A stretch of 64,000 nucleotides of DNA. Origin: Flavobacterium ichthyis. GTDB lineage: Bacteria; Bacteroidota; Bacteroidia; Flavobacteriales; Flavobacteriaceae. The notes under the pieces were generated by a model. It did not search any database. It saw only the letters and a list, made by a program, of their open reading frames with translations, and was not told where the DNA came from. Below, piece after piece: positions 33,295 through 43,212 of this stretch (its first letter is position 1; every line of letters begins with the position of its first letter). Where the stretch lies: positions 62,001-126,000 of the forward strand of contig NZ_JAABLM010000002.1 of assembly GCF_009915155.1 (NCBI RefSeq), written 5' to 3'. The position numbers and the translations under genes were made by a program.

Positions 33295-36081
33295 ATGAAA
33301 ATTGATATTACAAAAATCGATCCAAAAAAAAATATTATCATAAAAGGTGCTCAAATTCACAACCTTAAGAATTTAGATGTTGCCATTCCAAGAAATAAAT
33401 TAGTAGTGATTACGGGACTCTCAGGATCTGGAAAATCTAGTTTAGCATTCGATACTTTATATGCCGAAGGACAACGCCGTTATGTGGAGAGTTTATCCAG
33501 TTATGCTAGACAATTTTTAGGACGATTAGATAAACCAAAAGTAGATTACATTAAAGGAATTGCTCCGGCAATTGCCATTGAGCAAAAAGTAAACACTACA
33601 AATGCACGATCAACCGTTGGAACTTCTACCGAAATTTATGATTACCTAAAGTTACTATTTGCCAGAGTTGGAAAAACTTTTTCGCCTATTTCTGGTCGTG
33701 AAGTTAAAAAAGATACGGTAACCGATGTCATTAATGATATAAAATCTTTCCAGGAAGACAGCAAATGGTTACTTCTTGCTCCAATTCATTTAGAAGAAGG
33801 TCGCGCTCTCGAAGACAAGTTAAAGGCCTTGCTTCAACAAGGTTTTATCAGGATTTTAGTAAAAAATCAAATGCTTCGTTTAGACGAAATTGACAGCCAT
33901 GAATTAAATCACCAAGATATTCTATTAATTGTTGACCGAATCATTGTAAAAACTGATGAAGAATTTTACAATCGTTTGGCAGATTCTGTGCAAACGGCTT
34001 TTTACGAAGGAAAAGGAACGTGTATTTTGCAAGAAGTAAATACCGAAATCCAACGTAATTACAGTAATAATTTTGAATTAGACGGCATTCAATTTTTTGA
34101 ACCAAATGTCCACCTTTTTAGTTTTAACAATCCTTATGGAGCTTGCCCAACTTGTCAAGGTTACGGCAATATCATTGGTATCGATGAAGAATTAGTCATT
34201 CCCAATACGGCACTTTCTATTTTTCAAAATGCCATCTTTCCGTGGCGTGGCGAAAGCATGAGTTGGTATCGTGATGAATTGGTAAAAACAGGACATAAAT
34301 TTGACTTCCCTATTCACAAACCTTATTTTGAACTTTCGGACGAACAAAAAAGTTTGCTTTGGAAAGGAAACCAATATTTTACGGGTTTAAATGAATTTTT
34401 CAAGGAACTTGAAGTTAAAAATTATAAAATCCAAAACCGTGTGATGTTGTCTCGCTACCGCGGAAAAACGAAATGTCCGGATTGTCGTGGAAAACGATTA
34501 CGCGACGAAGCCAATTATGTTCAAGTTTTTGGAAAAACCATTTCAGATTTGGTTGATTTACCCATCAAAAAACTAATCACTTTTTTCAAAGATTTACAAC
34601 TTTCAGAATACGATCAAAAAATAGCCAAAAGATTATTGGTAGAAATCAACAACCGCTTGTCATTTTTAAGCCAGGTCGGACTCGAATATTTAACTTTAAA
34701 TAGAAATTCGGCCACGCTTTCTGGTGGAGAATCACAACGCATCAACTTGGCTACTTCGTTAGGAAGCAGCTTGGTAGGATCGATGTATATTTTAGATGAA
34801 CCCAGCATTGGTCTGCACCCGAAAGACACCGAAAAATTAATTGAAGTTTTAATTTCCCTCCGAAATTTAGGCAATACCGTAATTGTGGTAGAACATGACG
34901 AAGACATCATGAAAGCTGCCGACATGATTATTGATATTGGTCCAGAAGCAGGAACCAACGGTGGAAATTTAGTGGCGCAAGGCACTTTTGACGAAATTTT
35001 AAAATCAACTTCTTTAACCGCACAATATCTCAGCGGAAAAGACACGATTGAAACGCCAAAACAACGCCGAAAATACCGTAATTTCATTGACATCAAAGGC
35101 GCTCGAGAAAATAATTTAAAAAATATCGACGTTCGTTTTCCGTTAGAAGTTTTAACCGTTATCACCGGCGTATCCGGAAGTGGAAAAAGTACTTTGGTCA
35201 AAAAAATATTATTTCCAGCAGTTCAAAAATCAGTAGAAGGAATTGGCGAAAAACCCGGACAATTTACCGAAATGACCGGAAGTTACCAGCTAATCAAACA
35301 CATCGAATACGTAGATCAAAACCCAATTGGAAAAAGTTCACGTTCTAATCCGGTTACTTACATCAAAGCGTATGACGATATCCGAGATTTATTTTCCAAG
35401 CAAAAACTGTCGAAATTACGCAATTACCAACCTAAACATTTTTCGTTCAACGTAGATGGCGGACGATGCGAAACTTGCAAAGGCGAAGGAAATATTAATG
35501 TAGAAATGGTTTTCATGGCCGACGTTTCCCTCGTGTGCGATACCTGCAACGGAAAACGTTTCAAAAAAGAAATTTTAGAAGTGAATTTCGAAGGCAAAAA
35601 CATTGACGATATTCTGACCATGACTATCGACGATGCTGTAGCGTTTTTCTCACAACACAAGCAAGAAAAAATCATGCTCAAGCTCCAACCCTTACAAGAC
35701 GTGGGATTGGGCTATGTTCAACTCGGGCAATCCTCCTCTACTCTTTCCGGTGGTGAAGCACAACGCATCAAGCTGGCCTCATTTTTAATCAAAGGAAATA
35801 CCAAAGACAAAGCGCTTTTTGTGTTTGACGAACCCACAACCGGACTGCATTTTCACGACATCAAAAAATTGCTAAAATCCTTCGAAGCCCTCATCGAAAA
35901 AGGACATTCCATCATCGTGATCGAACACAATCTCGACCTGATAAAATGTGCCGATTACATCATCGACATCGGTCCCGAAGGTGGCGAAAATGGCGGAAAT
36001 TTAGTCGCTTCCGGAACGCCTGAAGAAATCATTAAAAACAAAAATTCTCTAACCGGAAAATATCTTAAGGAAAAATTATAA
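33295..36081 (+). CDS. uvrA: Excinuclease ABC subunit A
   Basis: 928 residues, near full length for UvrA. Two ABC modules are seen. The first begins [20 protein letters not shown] and closes [16 protein letters not shown] with Walker [11 protein letters not shown]; the second begins [15 protein letters not shown] and closes [14 protein letters not shown] with [10 protein letters not shown]. Zinc modules are CPTCQGYG paired with CPDCRGKR, and CETCKGEG paired with CDTCNGKR. UvrA with UvrB scans DNA for bulky lesions. It stands alone behind a TATCTTTG box and is followed by a probable terminator 200 bp downstream. Confidence 0.99.
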   Translation: MKIDITKIDPKKNIIIKGAQIHNLKNLDVAIPRNKLVVITGLSGSGKSSLAFDTLYAEGQRRYVESLSSYARQFLGRLDKPKVDYIKGIAPAIAIEQKVNTTNARSTVGTSTEIYDYLKLLFARVGKTFSPISGREVKKDTVTDVINDIKSFQEDSKWLLLAPIHLEEGRALEDKLKALLQQGFIRILVKNQMLRLDEIDSHELNHQDILLIVDRIIVKTDEEFYNRLADSVQTAFYEGKGTCILQEVNTEIQRNYSNNFELDGIQFFEPNVHLFSFNNPYGACPTCQGYGNIIGIDEELVIPNTALSIFQNAIFPWRGESMSWYRDELVKTGHKFDFPIHKPYFELSDEQKSLLWKGNQYFTGLNEFFKELEVKNYKIQNRVMLSRYRGKTKCPDCRGKRLRDEANYVQVFGKTISDLVDLPIKKLITFFKDLQLSEYDQKIAKRLLVEINNRLSFLSQVGLEYLTLNRNSATLSGGESQRINLATSLGSSLVGSMYILDEPSIGLHPKDTEKLIEVLISLRNLGNTVIVVEHDEDIMKAADMIIDIGPEAGTNGGNLVAQGTFDEILKSTSLTAQYLSGKDTIETPKQRRKYRNFIDIKGARENNLKNIDVRFPLEVLTVITGVSGSGKSTLVKKILFPAVQKSVEGIGEKPGQFTEMTGSYQLIKHIEYVDQNPIGKSSRSNPVTYIKAYDDIRDLFSKQKLSKLRNYQPKHFSFNVDGGRCETCKGEGNINVEMVFMADVSLVCDTCNGKRFKKEILEVNFEGKNIDDILTMTIDDAVAFFSQHKQEKIMLKLQPLQDVGLGYVQLGQSSSTLSGGEAQRIKLASFLIKGNTKDKALFVFDEPTTGLHFHDIKKLLKSFEALIEKGHSIIVIEHNLDLIKCADYIIDIGPEGGENGGNLVASGTPEEIIKNKNSLTGKYLKEKL

Positions 36082-36280
36082 ATTCCCTACCATAAAATTA
36101 AGGAACTTCGCCGTAACTTTGTAACATATCTGATAAACAATTATTTAGAAGCTAAATAAAATCCAAAAATTGAATTTGGCACGGTAATTGAAATATATCA
36201 AATACTGAATTTCATAATAAAACAGTTTAAAAGTTTAATAATTTGGTTGATTATTAAAATTGGTTGGTTAGGTTTGTTAT

Positions 36281-36315
36281 AAGTCCCGTTTACTTGCAAA
36301 AAGTGGACGGGATTT
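36281..36315 (+). terminator. Terminator downstream of uvrA
   Basis: AAGTCCCGTTTACTT (36281-36295) pairs with AAGTGGACGGGATTT (36301-36315) with a GCAAA loop and three mismatched or wobble pairs; T-rich sequence follows. It is directly followed by repeat copy D. Confidence 0.6.
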
Positions 36316-36326
36316 ATTATTTTATT

Positions 36327-36449
36327 TTGGGCGTGCCCCGCCGGAAAAAGGCGGGTCGGGCTATTCGCTACAATCTTTTTATAAATTTCCTTCGGGTAAA
36401 CCCTTCGGAAAATTATAAAAAGGATTTCCGCTGCTATCCCTCACGCGAA
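36327..36449 (+). repeat. Dispersed intergenic palindromic element, copy D
   Basis: It reads TTTTGGGCGTGCCCCGCC, GGCGGGTCGGGCTATTCGC, then CTACAATCTTTTTATAAATT ... TTATAAAAAGGATTTCCGCT and CTATCCCTCACGCG. The outer half holds the hairpin CCCGCC-N7-GGCGGG. The inner stem CTTTTTATAAATTTCC pairs with GGAAAATTATAAAAAG (one mismatch in 16). The right end extends 16 bp into the flippase reading frame on the other strand, where it supplies the last codons and the stop. Confidence 0.8.
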
Positions 36450-37912
36450 CCCCGCTTTAATTTCATAAATACGTTTTCCATCGCCAAATTAATATCCGGA
36501 GAAATTTTGAAAAAATAATTCAATCCCACATAAACTACCGTTATCAATACGGATTTTAGGATAATATTCAAAACTGGATGAAAAGAAAATTCCCAAAAAT
36601 AAAATCCCATAAAAACCACCGCCAGGATTCCAAACGATTTTAGCGTATTGACTGTAAACGGAAATAATTTCATCTTATTCACCACAAACCAAAGTTTTAA
36701 CGAATTATAAATTACTACGGAAATTAAAGTCGCTAAAGCCGCACCGGTAATACCATATTTCGGGATAAAGATCATGTTTAAAACAATCATTAAAATCACC
36801 AGTAAAATGCCAAGTAGTAAGACAATACGGTAATATTTTGTATTTAAAATTATCGCATTATTGTTGCCTAAAATCACATCGTAAAACTTACTCAACCCTA
36901 TTAGAAAAACGCAAAGCAACCCCGATTCGTAATTTCCGGGAATGATTTTGTACATCTCATTAATATTCAAGAAAATTCCCAGCATTATCAATCCTCCGAA
37001 AACTTGCAAAGTAATCGCACTTCTTTTGTACAAATCGTTCAGTTCCTGCATTTTTTCTTCCGCCATTAATTTTGCCGTAATCGGATAAATAATTTGAAGC
37101 ATCGCCCGACTTGGAACCGCAATAACCGTAGCAATGAAAGTAGCAACGGCATAAAACGCGTTTTCCGCATTGGGTTGGTAAGCCGGAATCATCACTTTGT
37201 CAAAATCTAAAACCAAAACGGCAATACTTCCGGACAAGATAATGAAAAACGAATACGTGAAAATTTCTTTCGAATGTTGCGGAATTTTAAAAGTAATTTT
37301 AGGCGGTTTTACTTTAAAAGCATACAACATCATCACCAGCATTTGTAACCCGTAAGTAATTGATAACGAGTAAATAAATTGTTCTTTCGTGAGCCATTCA
37401 AAATAAACCGCAAGCAGCAAACATGTGACCATGATTCGCACAAAAACTTCGGAAATAAAATTCCCAAAAACCGATTTCATTTGCACTTTTACCCATGCGT
37501 AAAAAATCTCAAAATAACCCATAAACAGTCCGATTATTGGGATTAGCCATAGGAAATTTTCTACGCCAGGATTTTCCTCTAAAATTAATCTGGCGATAAA
37601 ATCATAACCAAAAAGCGTGATGATACTTACCGGAATAATCAGCAACCACGGCATCAAAAGCATAAAACTCAAAAATTCATCTTGTAATTTTGGGTCTTTG
37701 TATTTGGCGTAAAACCGAATCAACGTGCTTTGAACGCCAAACGCCATTAACGGCATCATGATATTTGCCGCCGAAAGCAAAAATGTCACCATTCCGTAAT
37801 GATTTTCGCCTAAAAAACTGGTGTACAAAAAAAGTGCGTTGATTGCCCCAATCCCGAAACCGAAATAGGTAATCACAATATTTTTACCAGATTGTTTTAA
37901 AACGATGCCCAT
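36434..37912 (-). CDS. Polysaccharide flippase (MATE/Wzx-like)
   Basis: 492 residues with 12-14 membrane helices, beginning MGIVLKQSGKNIVITYFGFGIGAINALF, a pattern of Bacteroidota Wzx/MOP-type lipid-linked oligosaccharide flippases. PLMAFGVQSTLIRFYAKYKD is the conserved first cytoplasmic region. It would move undecaprenyl-linked glycans across the inner membrane. The C-terminal GSREG comes from repeat copy D, which suggests the original stop was replaced when the element came in, or that the last residues vary freely. The glycosyltransferase gene lies 72 bp upstream. Confidence 0.9.
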   Translation of the reverse strand: MGIVLKQSGKNIVITYFGFGIGAINALFLYTSFLGENHYGMVTFLLSAANIMMPLMAFGVQSTLIRFYAKYKDPKLQDEFLSFMLLMPWLLIIPVSIITLFGYDFIARLILEENPGVENFLWLIPIIGLFMGYFEIFYAWVKVQMKSVFGNFISEVFVRIMVTCLLLAVYFEWLTKEQFIYSLSITYGLQMLVMMLYAFKVKPPKITFKIPQHSKEIFTYSFFIILSGSIAVLVLDFDKVMIPAYQPNAENAFYAVATFIATVIAVPSRAMLQIIYPITAKLMAEEKMQELNDLYKRSAITLQVFGGLIMLGIFLNINEMYKIIPGNYESGLLCVFLIGLSKFYDVILGNNNAIILNTKYYRIVLLLGILLVILMIVLNMIFIPKYGITGAALATLISVVIYNSLKLWFVVNKMKLFPFTVNTLKSFGILAVVFMGFYFWEFSFHPVLNIILKSVLITVVYVGLNYFFKISPDINLAMENVFMKLKRGSREG

Positions 37913-37984
37913 TTTGGAGTTTGGAGTTTGGAGTTTAACGTTCGAGCTTATTTTGGAATTTATATTTTGGAATTTGTAATTTTT
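37913..37984. repeat. Tandem GAGTTTG and degenerate TTGGAATTT tract
   Basis: TTGGAGTTTGGAGTTTGGAG-type copies are followed by degenerate copies of TATTTTGGAATTT between the glycosyltransferase and the flippase genes. Non-coding, and of the same low-complexity type as the tracts at 9.7 and 30.6 kb. Confidence 0.6.
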
Positions 37985-39310
37985 CTATTGGAATTTCCTA
38001 ATTAATTCTACCAAATCCCCCGTCAGATTTTTCCTGCTATATTTTTGTAAACCAATAGCATGCGATTTTAAACTTCCGTGTAAATACTCGGCAAAATACT
38101 GCAAAATTGTAGCTTTTAGCTTTTCACTTTCTTCATAATTTACGAAAACTCCCGTATTGGTTTCAATAATAATTTCAGCAAAATCAGAACCTTCTGGGCC
38201 AATGCCCAAAATCGGTCTTTCGGAAACCATGTATTCAAATAATTTTCCGGGAATAATGCTTTTAGTAATCTCCGAATTAATTTCGATTAACAATAAAACC
38301 TGCGATTTTCTTTGATGTTTAATCGCTTCTTTGTGAGAAACGTAACCTAAATTTTTCGTGTATTTTTCCAGCTTAAATTCGGCAATGGTATCTAAAATTT
38401 CCTGACTTACGGCACCCATTAATTTCAGTTCAAACGCTTGCGCAAAAGTTGGGTTTTCTTTAATTATTTCTTTCAACACCTTCCACAAAATTCTTGGGTT
38501 TCGCTCAGATAAAAAAGAACCAATATGTGCCATCGTAAATTTTTCATCCAAAGAAAATTTCTCAACATTTTCAACGTCAAAACCATTCGTTATCACGGTA
38601 ATTGGTTTATTTGTCAAAACTGAAAATTCTGCTTTGGTAGTTTTGCTTGTTACCAAAATTTCGTCAGCAGTATTTAACACTTCCGATTCTAATTTTTTGT
38701 GTTTTTGCTGCGATTTTTCGTTGATTTTCAATTCATTATGATAACCAATTGTAGTCCAAGGATCACGAAAATCGGCAATCCAATTAACATTGTTACTTTT
38801 TTTGAGTTGTAAGCCAATCAAATGCAAACTATGTGGCGGTCCAGAAGTGATGATAGTTTCAATTTTATTTTCAGCAATGTATTTTGCCAAAAATTTTACC
38901 GAAGGTTTCACCCAAAAAACCCTTGCATCGGGAATAAATAAATTGCCCCGGATCCATAAAAAAATTTTTTGGAGAAACGTTTGTTTCTTGCGGTTTGGAA
39001 TAATTCCCGAACTTATTTTTTTGGTATTTTTTTTCGAAAAAATGGAAGCCAATTGATATGGCTCGAAAATTTTTTTTCGTAGCATTATGGCTTTGTCCGA
39101 TACTTCCGAAATTAAATTTTCATCAATAATAGGATAAGTTGGATTTTGCGGAATGTACACAATAGGTTGAACGCCAAAATCAGGTAAATATTTCACAAAT
39201 TTTAACCATCGCTGAACGCCCGGACCTCCGGCTGGTGGCCAATAGTAGGTGACAATTAAAACTTTTTTTTCCCTAACTTCCAAAGGGGGAATTTTATTTA
39301 CTCCTTCCAT
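37985..39310 (-). CDS. Glycosyltransferase (family 4-like)
   Basis: 441 residues. The N-terminal half has VLIVTYYWPPAGGPGVQRWLKFVKYLP, the glycine-rich loop typical of GT4 enzymes, and TSGPPHSLHLIGLQL. The C-terminal half has ITNGFD and AHIGSFLSERNPRILWKVLKE, then a sugar-nucleotide binding region with ESERPILGIGPEGSDFAE-like text (SERPILGIGPEG). It acts at the cytoplasmic face in surface-glycan or lipopolysaccharide synthesis. It is 10 bp downstream of the YfhO gene and 72 bp upstream of the flippase gene, so the three form one operon. Confidence 0.9.
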   Translation of the reverse strand: MEGVNKIPPLEVREKKVLIVTYYWPPAGGPGVQRWLKFVKYLPDFGVQPIVYIPQNPTYPIIDENLISEVSDKAIMLRKKIFEPYQLASIFSKKNTKKISSGIIPNRKKQTFLQKIFLWIRGNLFIPDARVFWVKPSVKFLAKYIAENKIETIITSGPPHSLHLIGLQLKKSNNVNWIADFRDPWTTIGYHNELKINEKSQQKHKKLESEVLNTADEILVTSKTTKAEFSVLTNKPITVITNGFDVENVEKFSLDEKFTMAHIGSFLSERNPRILWKVLKEIIKENPTFAQAFELKLMGAVSQEILDTIAEFKLEKYTKNLGYVSHKEAIKHQRKSQVLLLIEINSEITKSIIPGKLFEYMVSERPILGIGPEGSDFAEIIIETNTGVFVNYEESEKLKATILQYFAEYLHGSLKSHAIGLQKYSRKNLTGDLVELIRKFQ

Positions 39311-39320
39311 CTTTTATGCA

Positions 39321-41771
39321 TTATTTGGAAGTTTCAAAATTTTTCTTTTTGTTTTCGAAATAAATTCCGGCTAAAATAAGCAGCATCATGATAATTGAAC
39401 TAATTAAAACGATAGTGCTTCCGGTTTTTACCACTTGCGGTTCGAACTTAAATTCGATCGTGTGTCTTCCTGCCGGAATTTCTAAAGCTCTCAAGGTATA
39501 ATTCACACGGAAATGTTCGGCGGATTTGCCGTCAATGGTTACATTCCAACCTTTTGGATAATAAATTTCAGAGAAAACAGCTAGACCTTTGGCGTTGTTT
39601 TGCGAGGTGTATTTCAAATAATTTGGCTTGTAAACATTGAGCGTTATGGTAGCAAGAGTATCTTTTGCGTAAGCGGAATCAATTTTATTGTCAAATTCTT
39701 TTTGGTTGAAAACAGCCTCATTTTTAGTGTTGATTTTGTCCAACGCTTTCATTTCTTCATCAGCAGTATTCACTTTTTTTACCGAAGAAACGAACCAAGC
39801 ATTTCCGTTTGCTTCGTCGTTTAGCATAGGGATATCTTGCCCATTTTCGTCTTGCTGAATGACATATTTTGTATTCAACATATTGAGAATTTCGAGATTA
39901 TTTTTATCGATTTGATACTCAAAAAGTTGGTCCATTCTTCTTGGTCTCACGGCACTGTAACCCGAAAGCGACTTGTGGAAATACGAGGTTCGGGCTTGCA
40001 AACGACCATTTACTTCGTAAACGCGATAATGCGATGTATCTCGAGAAATTTGCAAGTCGGCAACGGTTGGCTGGAACGGCTCACGAACTTCTCTGGCGCT
40101 AACAAATCCGCTATTATCCACATATTTTTTATCGACAAAAAATAAATCTCCAACTAACAAAACGCCAACTAAAATTACTGTAACGGTTTGCGAAAATTTA
40201 TTTTTGAACGTTAAATACAAAATGCCTGCCGCCAACAAAATTAAAATACCGGAACGCAATAAATCGGCATTGTACATGGCTTTTCTATCTTCTACCAACG
40301 CGTCAAAAAATTGTGCTCCAAAAGCAGGATCTCCGGCTTGTGCAAAAACTTCAGCCAAACGAGCATCGATTGGTCCGGCGAAATCAAAGAAAGATTTTGC
40401 AATAAATAACAATACGATTAACCCGAAACTTACTGCAGTAGCGTAAAGCAAAGATTTTTTTTGTGTTTCTTTTTCGGCTTTAAAAAATGATTGGAATCCC
40501 ATGAATGCCAGAACTGGCATGCATAGTTCAAGAATTACTTGAATTGATGAAACCGCACGAAACTTATCGTACAATGGCACATAATCGATAAAAATTTTGG
40601 TTAAAAACTCGAGATTTTTCCCCCAAGATAAAAGCAAAGAAAAAATCACTCCTGCCAAAAAGGCGTATTTTATTTTTCGATTATCAATGAACAATGCTAA
40701 AACGGCAAGAAAAAATACAATTGCACCAATATATGCTGGAGCGGCAACGATAGGTTGATCGCCCCAATACGTGACACCATAATTTTGGGTAAACGCCATA
40801 GCTTCTTCTGGAGAAGCGCCTTTTTGTGTAATGAACTGATAAACATTGGATTCATGGTCTAATTTCTCAGAATTTGAACCTCCGAATAATCTTGGCGCGA
40901 TGAGATTAAAACTTTCCGCAATTCCGTAACTAAACTCGGTGATGTAGTCGTAAGTCATGGAACTTGTGGTAGTATTTGGCGAACCATCAGCATTGTAAGT
41001 CAATTCGCTTTTACCTCGCATGCTAAAATTAGTGTATTCTGCAGTCGCCATCAGGCTGGTAGCATTGACACCAATGGCTAAAATTCCGGCAATTAAAAAC
41101 GTGCCGAAAACGATTCCAAGTTCTTTGTATTCTTTGCTTTTGATAAATTTTACAGCAAAATAAATTCCGATGAAAATCAATAAAAACAACAAATAATAGG
41201 TCATTTGAAAGTGATTTGCATTGATTTCCAACGCAGCGGCAATCATGGTTAACAAACCTCCCAGCCAATATTTTTTTCTAAAAACCAAAATTACTCCAGC
41301 AACAACCATTGGCATATAAGCTATGGCATGAGCTTTGGCATTATGACCAACACCCAAAATAATAATCATGTAAGTTGACAAGCCGAAGGCTAAAGCTCCA
41401 AAAAATGCTTTGAGTGGATCAATTTTTAAAACGCAGAGAAGAATGTAGAAGCCTAAAAAATAAAGAAATAGATAATCTGCCGGACGTGGTAAAAAACGCA
41501 AAACATCATCCACAAAACCGATGGTATCGTTGGGATAATTCGCCCCCATTTGATAAGTAGGCATTCCGCCAAAAGCAGCATTTGTCCAGAAAGGTTCAGT
41601 GTTTTCGGAAGCACGAAAATCGTTTTGTTCTTTCGCCATCCCGGTAAATTGAGCAATATCTGATTGATAAAGCTGTTTACCTTGCAAAACCGGATAAAAA
41701 TAAATTAGTGAAACTAATACGAAGCCTAAAATGGCGAGAAAATGCGGATATACTTTGTTGATTATCTTCAT
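39321..41771 (-). CDS. YfhO family membrane protein
   Basis: 816 residues with about 14 membrane helices and a large periplasmic domain near the C-terminus before the last helix. The start MKIINKVYPHFLAILGFVLVSLIYFYPVLQG, ENTEPFWTNAAFGGMPTYQ and GLSTYMIIILGVGHNAKAHA are characteristic of the YfhO family, which has a GT-C-like fold. Bacillus YfhO is linked to lipoteichoic acid glycosylation; in Bacteroidota the substrate is unknown. The gene leads a three-gene surface-glycan operon with the glycosyltransferase and the flippase genes. Confidence 0.93.
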   Translation of the reverse strand: MKIINKVYPHFLAILGFVLVSLIYFYPVLQGKQLYQSDIAQFTGMAKEQNDFRASENTEPFWTNAAFGGMPTYQMGANYPNDTIGFVDDVLRFLPRPADYLFLYFLGFYILLCVLKIDPLKAFFGALAFGLSTYMIIILGVGHNAKAHAIAYMPMVVAGVILVFRKKYWLGGLLTMIAAALEINANHFQMTYYLLFLLIFIGIYFAVKFIKSKEYKELGIVFGTFLIAGILAIGVNATSLMATAEYTNFSMRGKSELTYNADGSPNTTTSSMTYDYITEFSYGIAESFNLIAPRLFGGSNSEKLDHESNVYQFITQKGASPEEAMAFTQNYGVTYWGDQPIVAAPAYIGAIVFFLAVLALFIDNRKIKYAFLAGVIFSLLLSWGKNLEFLTKIFIDYVPLYDKFRAVSSIQVILELCMPVLAFMGFQSFFKAEKETQKKSLLYATAVSFGLIVLLFIAKSFFDFAGPIDARLAEVFAQAGDPAFGAQFFDALVEDRKAMYNADLLRSGILILLAAGILYLTFKNKFSQTVTVILVGVLLVGDLFFVDKKYVDNSGFVSAREVREPFQPTVADLQISRDTSHYRVYEVNGRLQARTSYFHKSLSGYSAVRPRRMDQLFEYQIDKNNLEILNMLNTKYVIQQDENGQDIPMLNDEANGNAWFVSSVKKVNTADEEMKALDKINTKNEAVFNQKEFDNKIDSAYAKDTLATITLNVYKPNYLKYTSQNNAKGLAVFSEIYYPKGWNVTIDGKSAEHFRVNYTLRALEIPAGRHTIEFKFEPQVVKTGSTIVLISSIIMMLLILAGIYFENKKKNFETSK

Positions 41772-41837
41772 AAAAGGAGTTGAAAAATAAAGGCGTGAAG
41801 ATACGCATTTACTCCTAATATCCGCTAAATTTTTTTT

Positions 41838-42119
41838 TTAGTTTAATTCTTCAAAGTCAATGTATTCGCCTACTTTCTTCTTTTCCCGAGGTTTTTCTGA
41901 AGTAGAATTTACACTCGAAAAATCTTGATTTTGGCGGTGTTGCTGGTTGAATTGTTGGCTATATTGCTGCTGTTGTTGCTGGAAGGTTTGTCCCGCCTTG
42001 TTAACAACTGCTTTCACCATTACAGGAAACAATAATCTGAATAAAAATTTCACACCATACCAAATTAGTACGATGATTAAAATATTTTTGATGAGATTTG
42101 TAAAACTTGCGTATTCCAT
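41838..42119 (-). CDS. DUF4834 membrane protein
   Basis: 93 residues. One membrane helix near the start (NILIIVLIWYGVKFLFRLLFPVM) is followed by a glutamine-rich stretch (QQQQQQYSQQFNQQ) and a charged tail ending GEYIDFEELN. This matches DUF4834, a small Bacteroidota family. Function is unknown; the C-terminal EYIDFEE may be a docking motif. It lies 66 bp upstream of the YfhO gene and is divergent from an outer-membrane protein gene. Confidence 0.85.
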   Translation of the reverse strand: MEYASFTNLIKNILIIVLIWYGVKFLFRLLFPVMVKAVVNKAGQTFQQQQQQYSQQFNQQHRQNQDFSSVNSTSEKPREKKKVGEYIDFEELN

Positions 42120-42154
42120 TTTTTTCGAAATATTTTGGGTTGTAAATTTAGGAA

Positions 42155-42186
42155 TAAGAACGGTGAAAATTGAAAGTTCGTTCTTA
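42155..42186. promoter_or_regulatory. Inverted repeat in a divergent promoter region
   Basis: TAAGAACG (42155-42162) and CGTTCTTA (42179-42186) are perfect inverted copies separated by 16 bases, between divergent genes. The right arm covers the place of the -33 box of the following gene, so a bound protein could control it. Confidence 0.4.
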
Positions 42187-42205
42187 AATTAATAATAAAA
42201 AATAT

Positions 42206-42213
42206 TACATTTG
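42206..42213 (+). promoter_or_regulatory. -7 box of the outer-membrane protein gene
   Basis: TACATTTG matches TAnnTTTG, 33 bp before the ATG at 42247. Confidence 0.55.
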
Positions 42214-42246
42214 GGTTTTTCTAATCAATCCTAAACCTAAAAAATC

Positions 42247-43212
42247 ATGCCAAGCTTAAAATCATGGGTTGTTGTTTCTTCAATATTTTTGTCGTTTGGA
42301 GTTTCGGCACAATTTACAGATGTTATCAATTCAAACCGCCCGGGTGAATCAATGTCAGGTTTTTCGGTAGGAAAATCCGTTTTTCAAACCGAAGCCGGAA
42401 TTTATGCTATTCAGGAAGATCATAGTTTATTAAATACAGAAACTTCAGGTTTTGGTCTCGAAGCCGCTTTTAGGTACGGCGCATTTTTGGAACAATTAGA
42501 GTTTATTGCGAATTTGAGGTACCAAGCGGATCAGTTTACAACCCCTTTTGGAAGTGAAAATAGAAGTAGTGTAAGAAATTTTATCTTGGGAGCAAAATAC
42601 TTAATTTATGATCCTTTTAAAAATTATGAAGAGAAAGTAAATATTTATAGTTGGAAAGCCAATCAGCGATTTAAATGGCGCCAATTTATTCCCTCGGTAA
42701 GCGTTTATGCAGGTGCAAATATTAATTTTTCGGATAATCCTTATACTTTTGCAAACGACCCTCAAATCAGTCCGAAATTTATGGTGATTACCCAAAATCA
42801 TTTTGGAAACAAAACAGTTTTTGTGATGAATATCATCGTTGACAAGATCACCTCGGATTATCCAAGTTACGGTCTAATTGGGACATTAACCTACGGGTTT
42901 AATCCCAAATGGTCTGGCTTTATTGAAGGCCAAGGTTATAAAAGTGACTTTTACAGCGACGCCATTGCCAGAGTTGGTGCCGCATATTTACTGGCAGAAA
43001 ATCTTCAAATTGATGCTTCAATTAGTAAAAACATTAAAGATACACCTGATATTTTGTACGGTGGCGTTGGTTTTTCATGGAGATTTGATGGTTTTTATAA
43101 AGACATTTTGCTAAAAAATCCTGACAAGGAAGAAAAGAAAAGTAAAGCTGACAAGAAGAAAGAAAAAGAAAAAAAACGTATTGATGAAGTAGGCGGAAAC
43201 ACCGTAGAATAA
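42247..43212 (+). CDS. Outer-membrane beta-barrel protein (MetA-pathway transporter-like)
   Basis: 321 residues with a signal peptide ending FGVSAQ. The mature start FTDVINSNRPGESMSGFSVG is the motif of the Phenol_MetA_deg-type outer-membrane family; alternating hydrophobic strands follow (FILGAKYLIYD, FIPSVSVYAGANINFS, FVMNIIVDKITSDYPSYGLIGTLTYGF, AYLLAENLQIDASIS). The C-terminal tail is highly charged (KEEKKSKADKKKEKEKKRID). Probably a barrel channel or surface protein. The stop codon overlaps the start of the GNAT gene by one base, so they are cotranscribed. Confidence 0.85.
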   Translation: MPSLKSWVVVSSIFLSFGVSAQFTDVINSNRPGESMSGFSVGKSVFQTEAGIYAIQEDHSLLNTETSGFGLEAAFRYGAFLEQLEFIANLRYQADQFTTPFGSENRSSVRNFILGAKYLIYDPFKNYEEKVNIYSWKANQRFKWRQFIPSVSVYAGANINFSDNPYTFANDPQISPKFMVITQNHFGNKTVFVMNIIVDKITSDYPSYGLIGTLTYGFNPKWSGFIEGQGYKSDFYSDAIARVGAAYLLAENLQIDASISKNIKDTPDILYGGVGFSWRFDGFYKDILLKNPDKEEKKSKADKKKEKEKKRIDEVGGNTVE

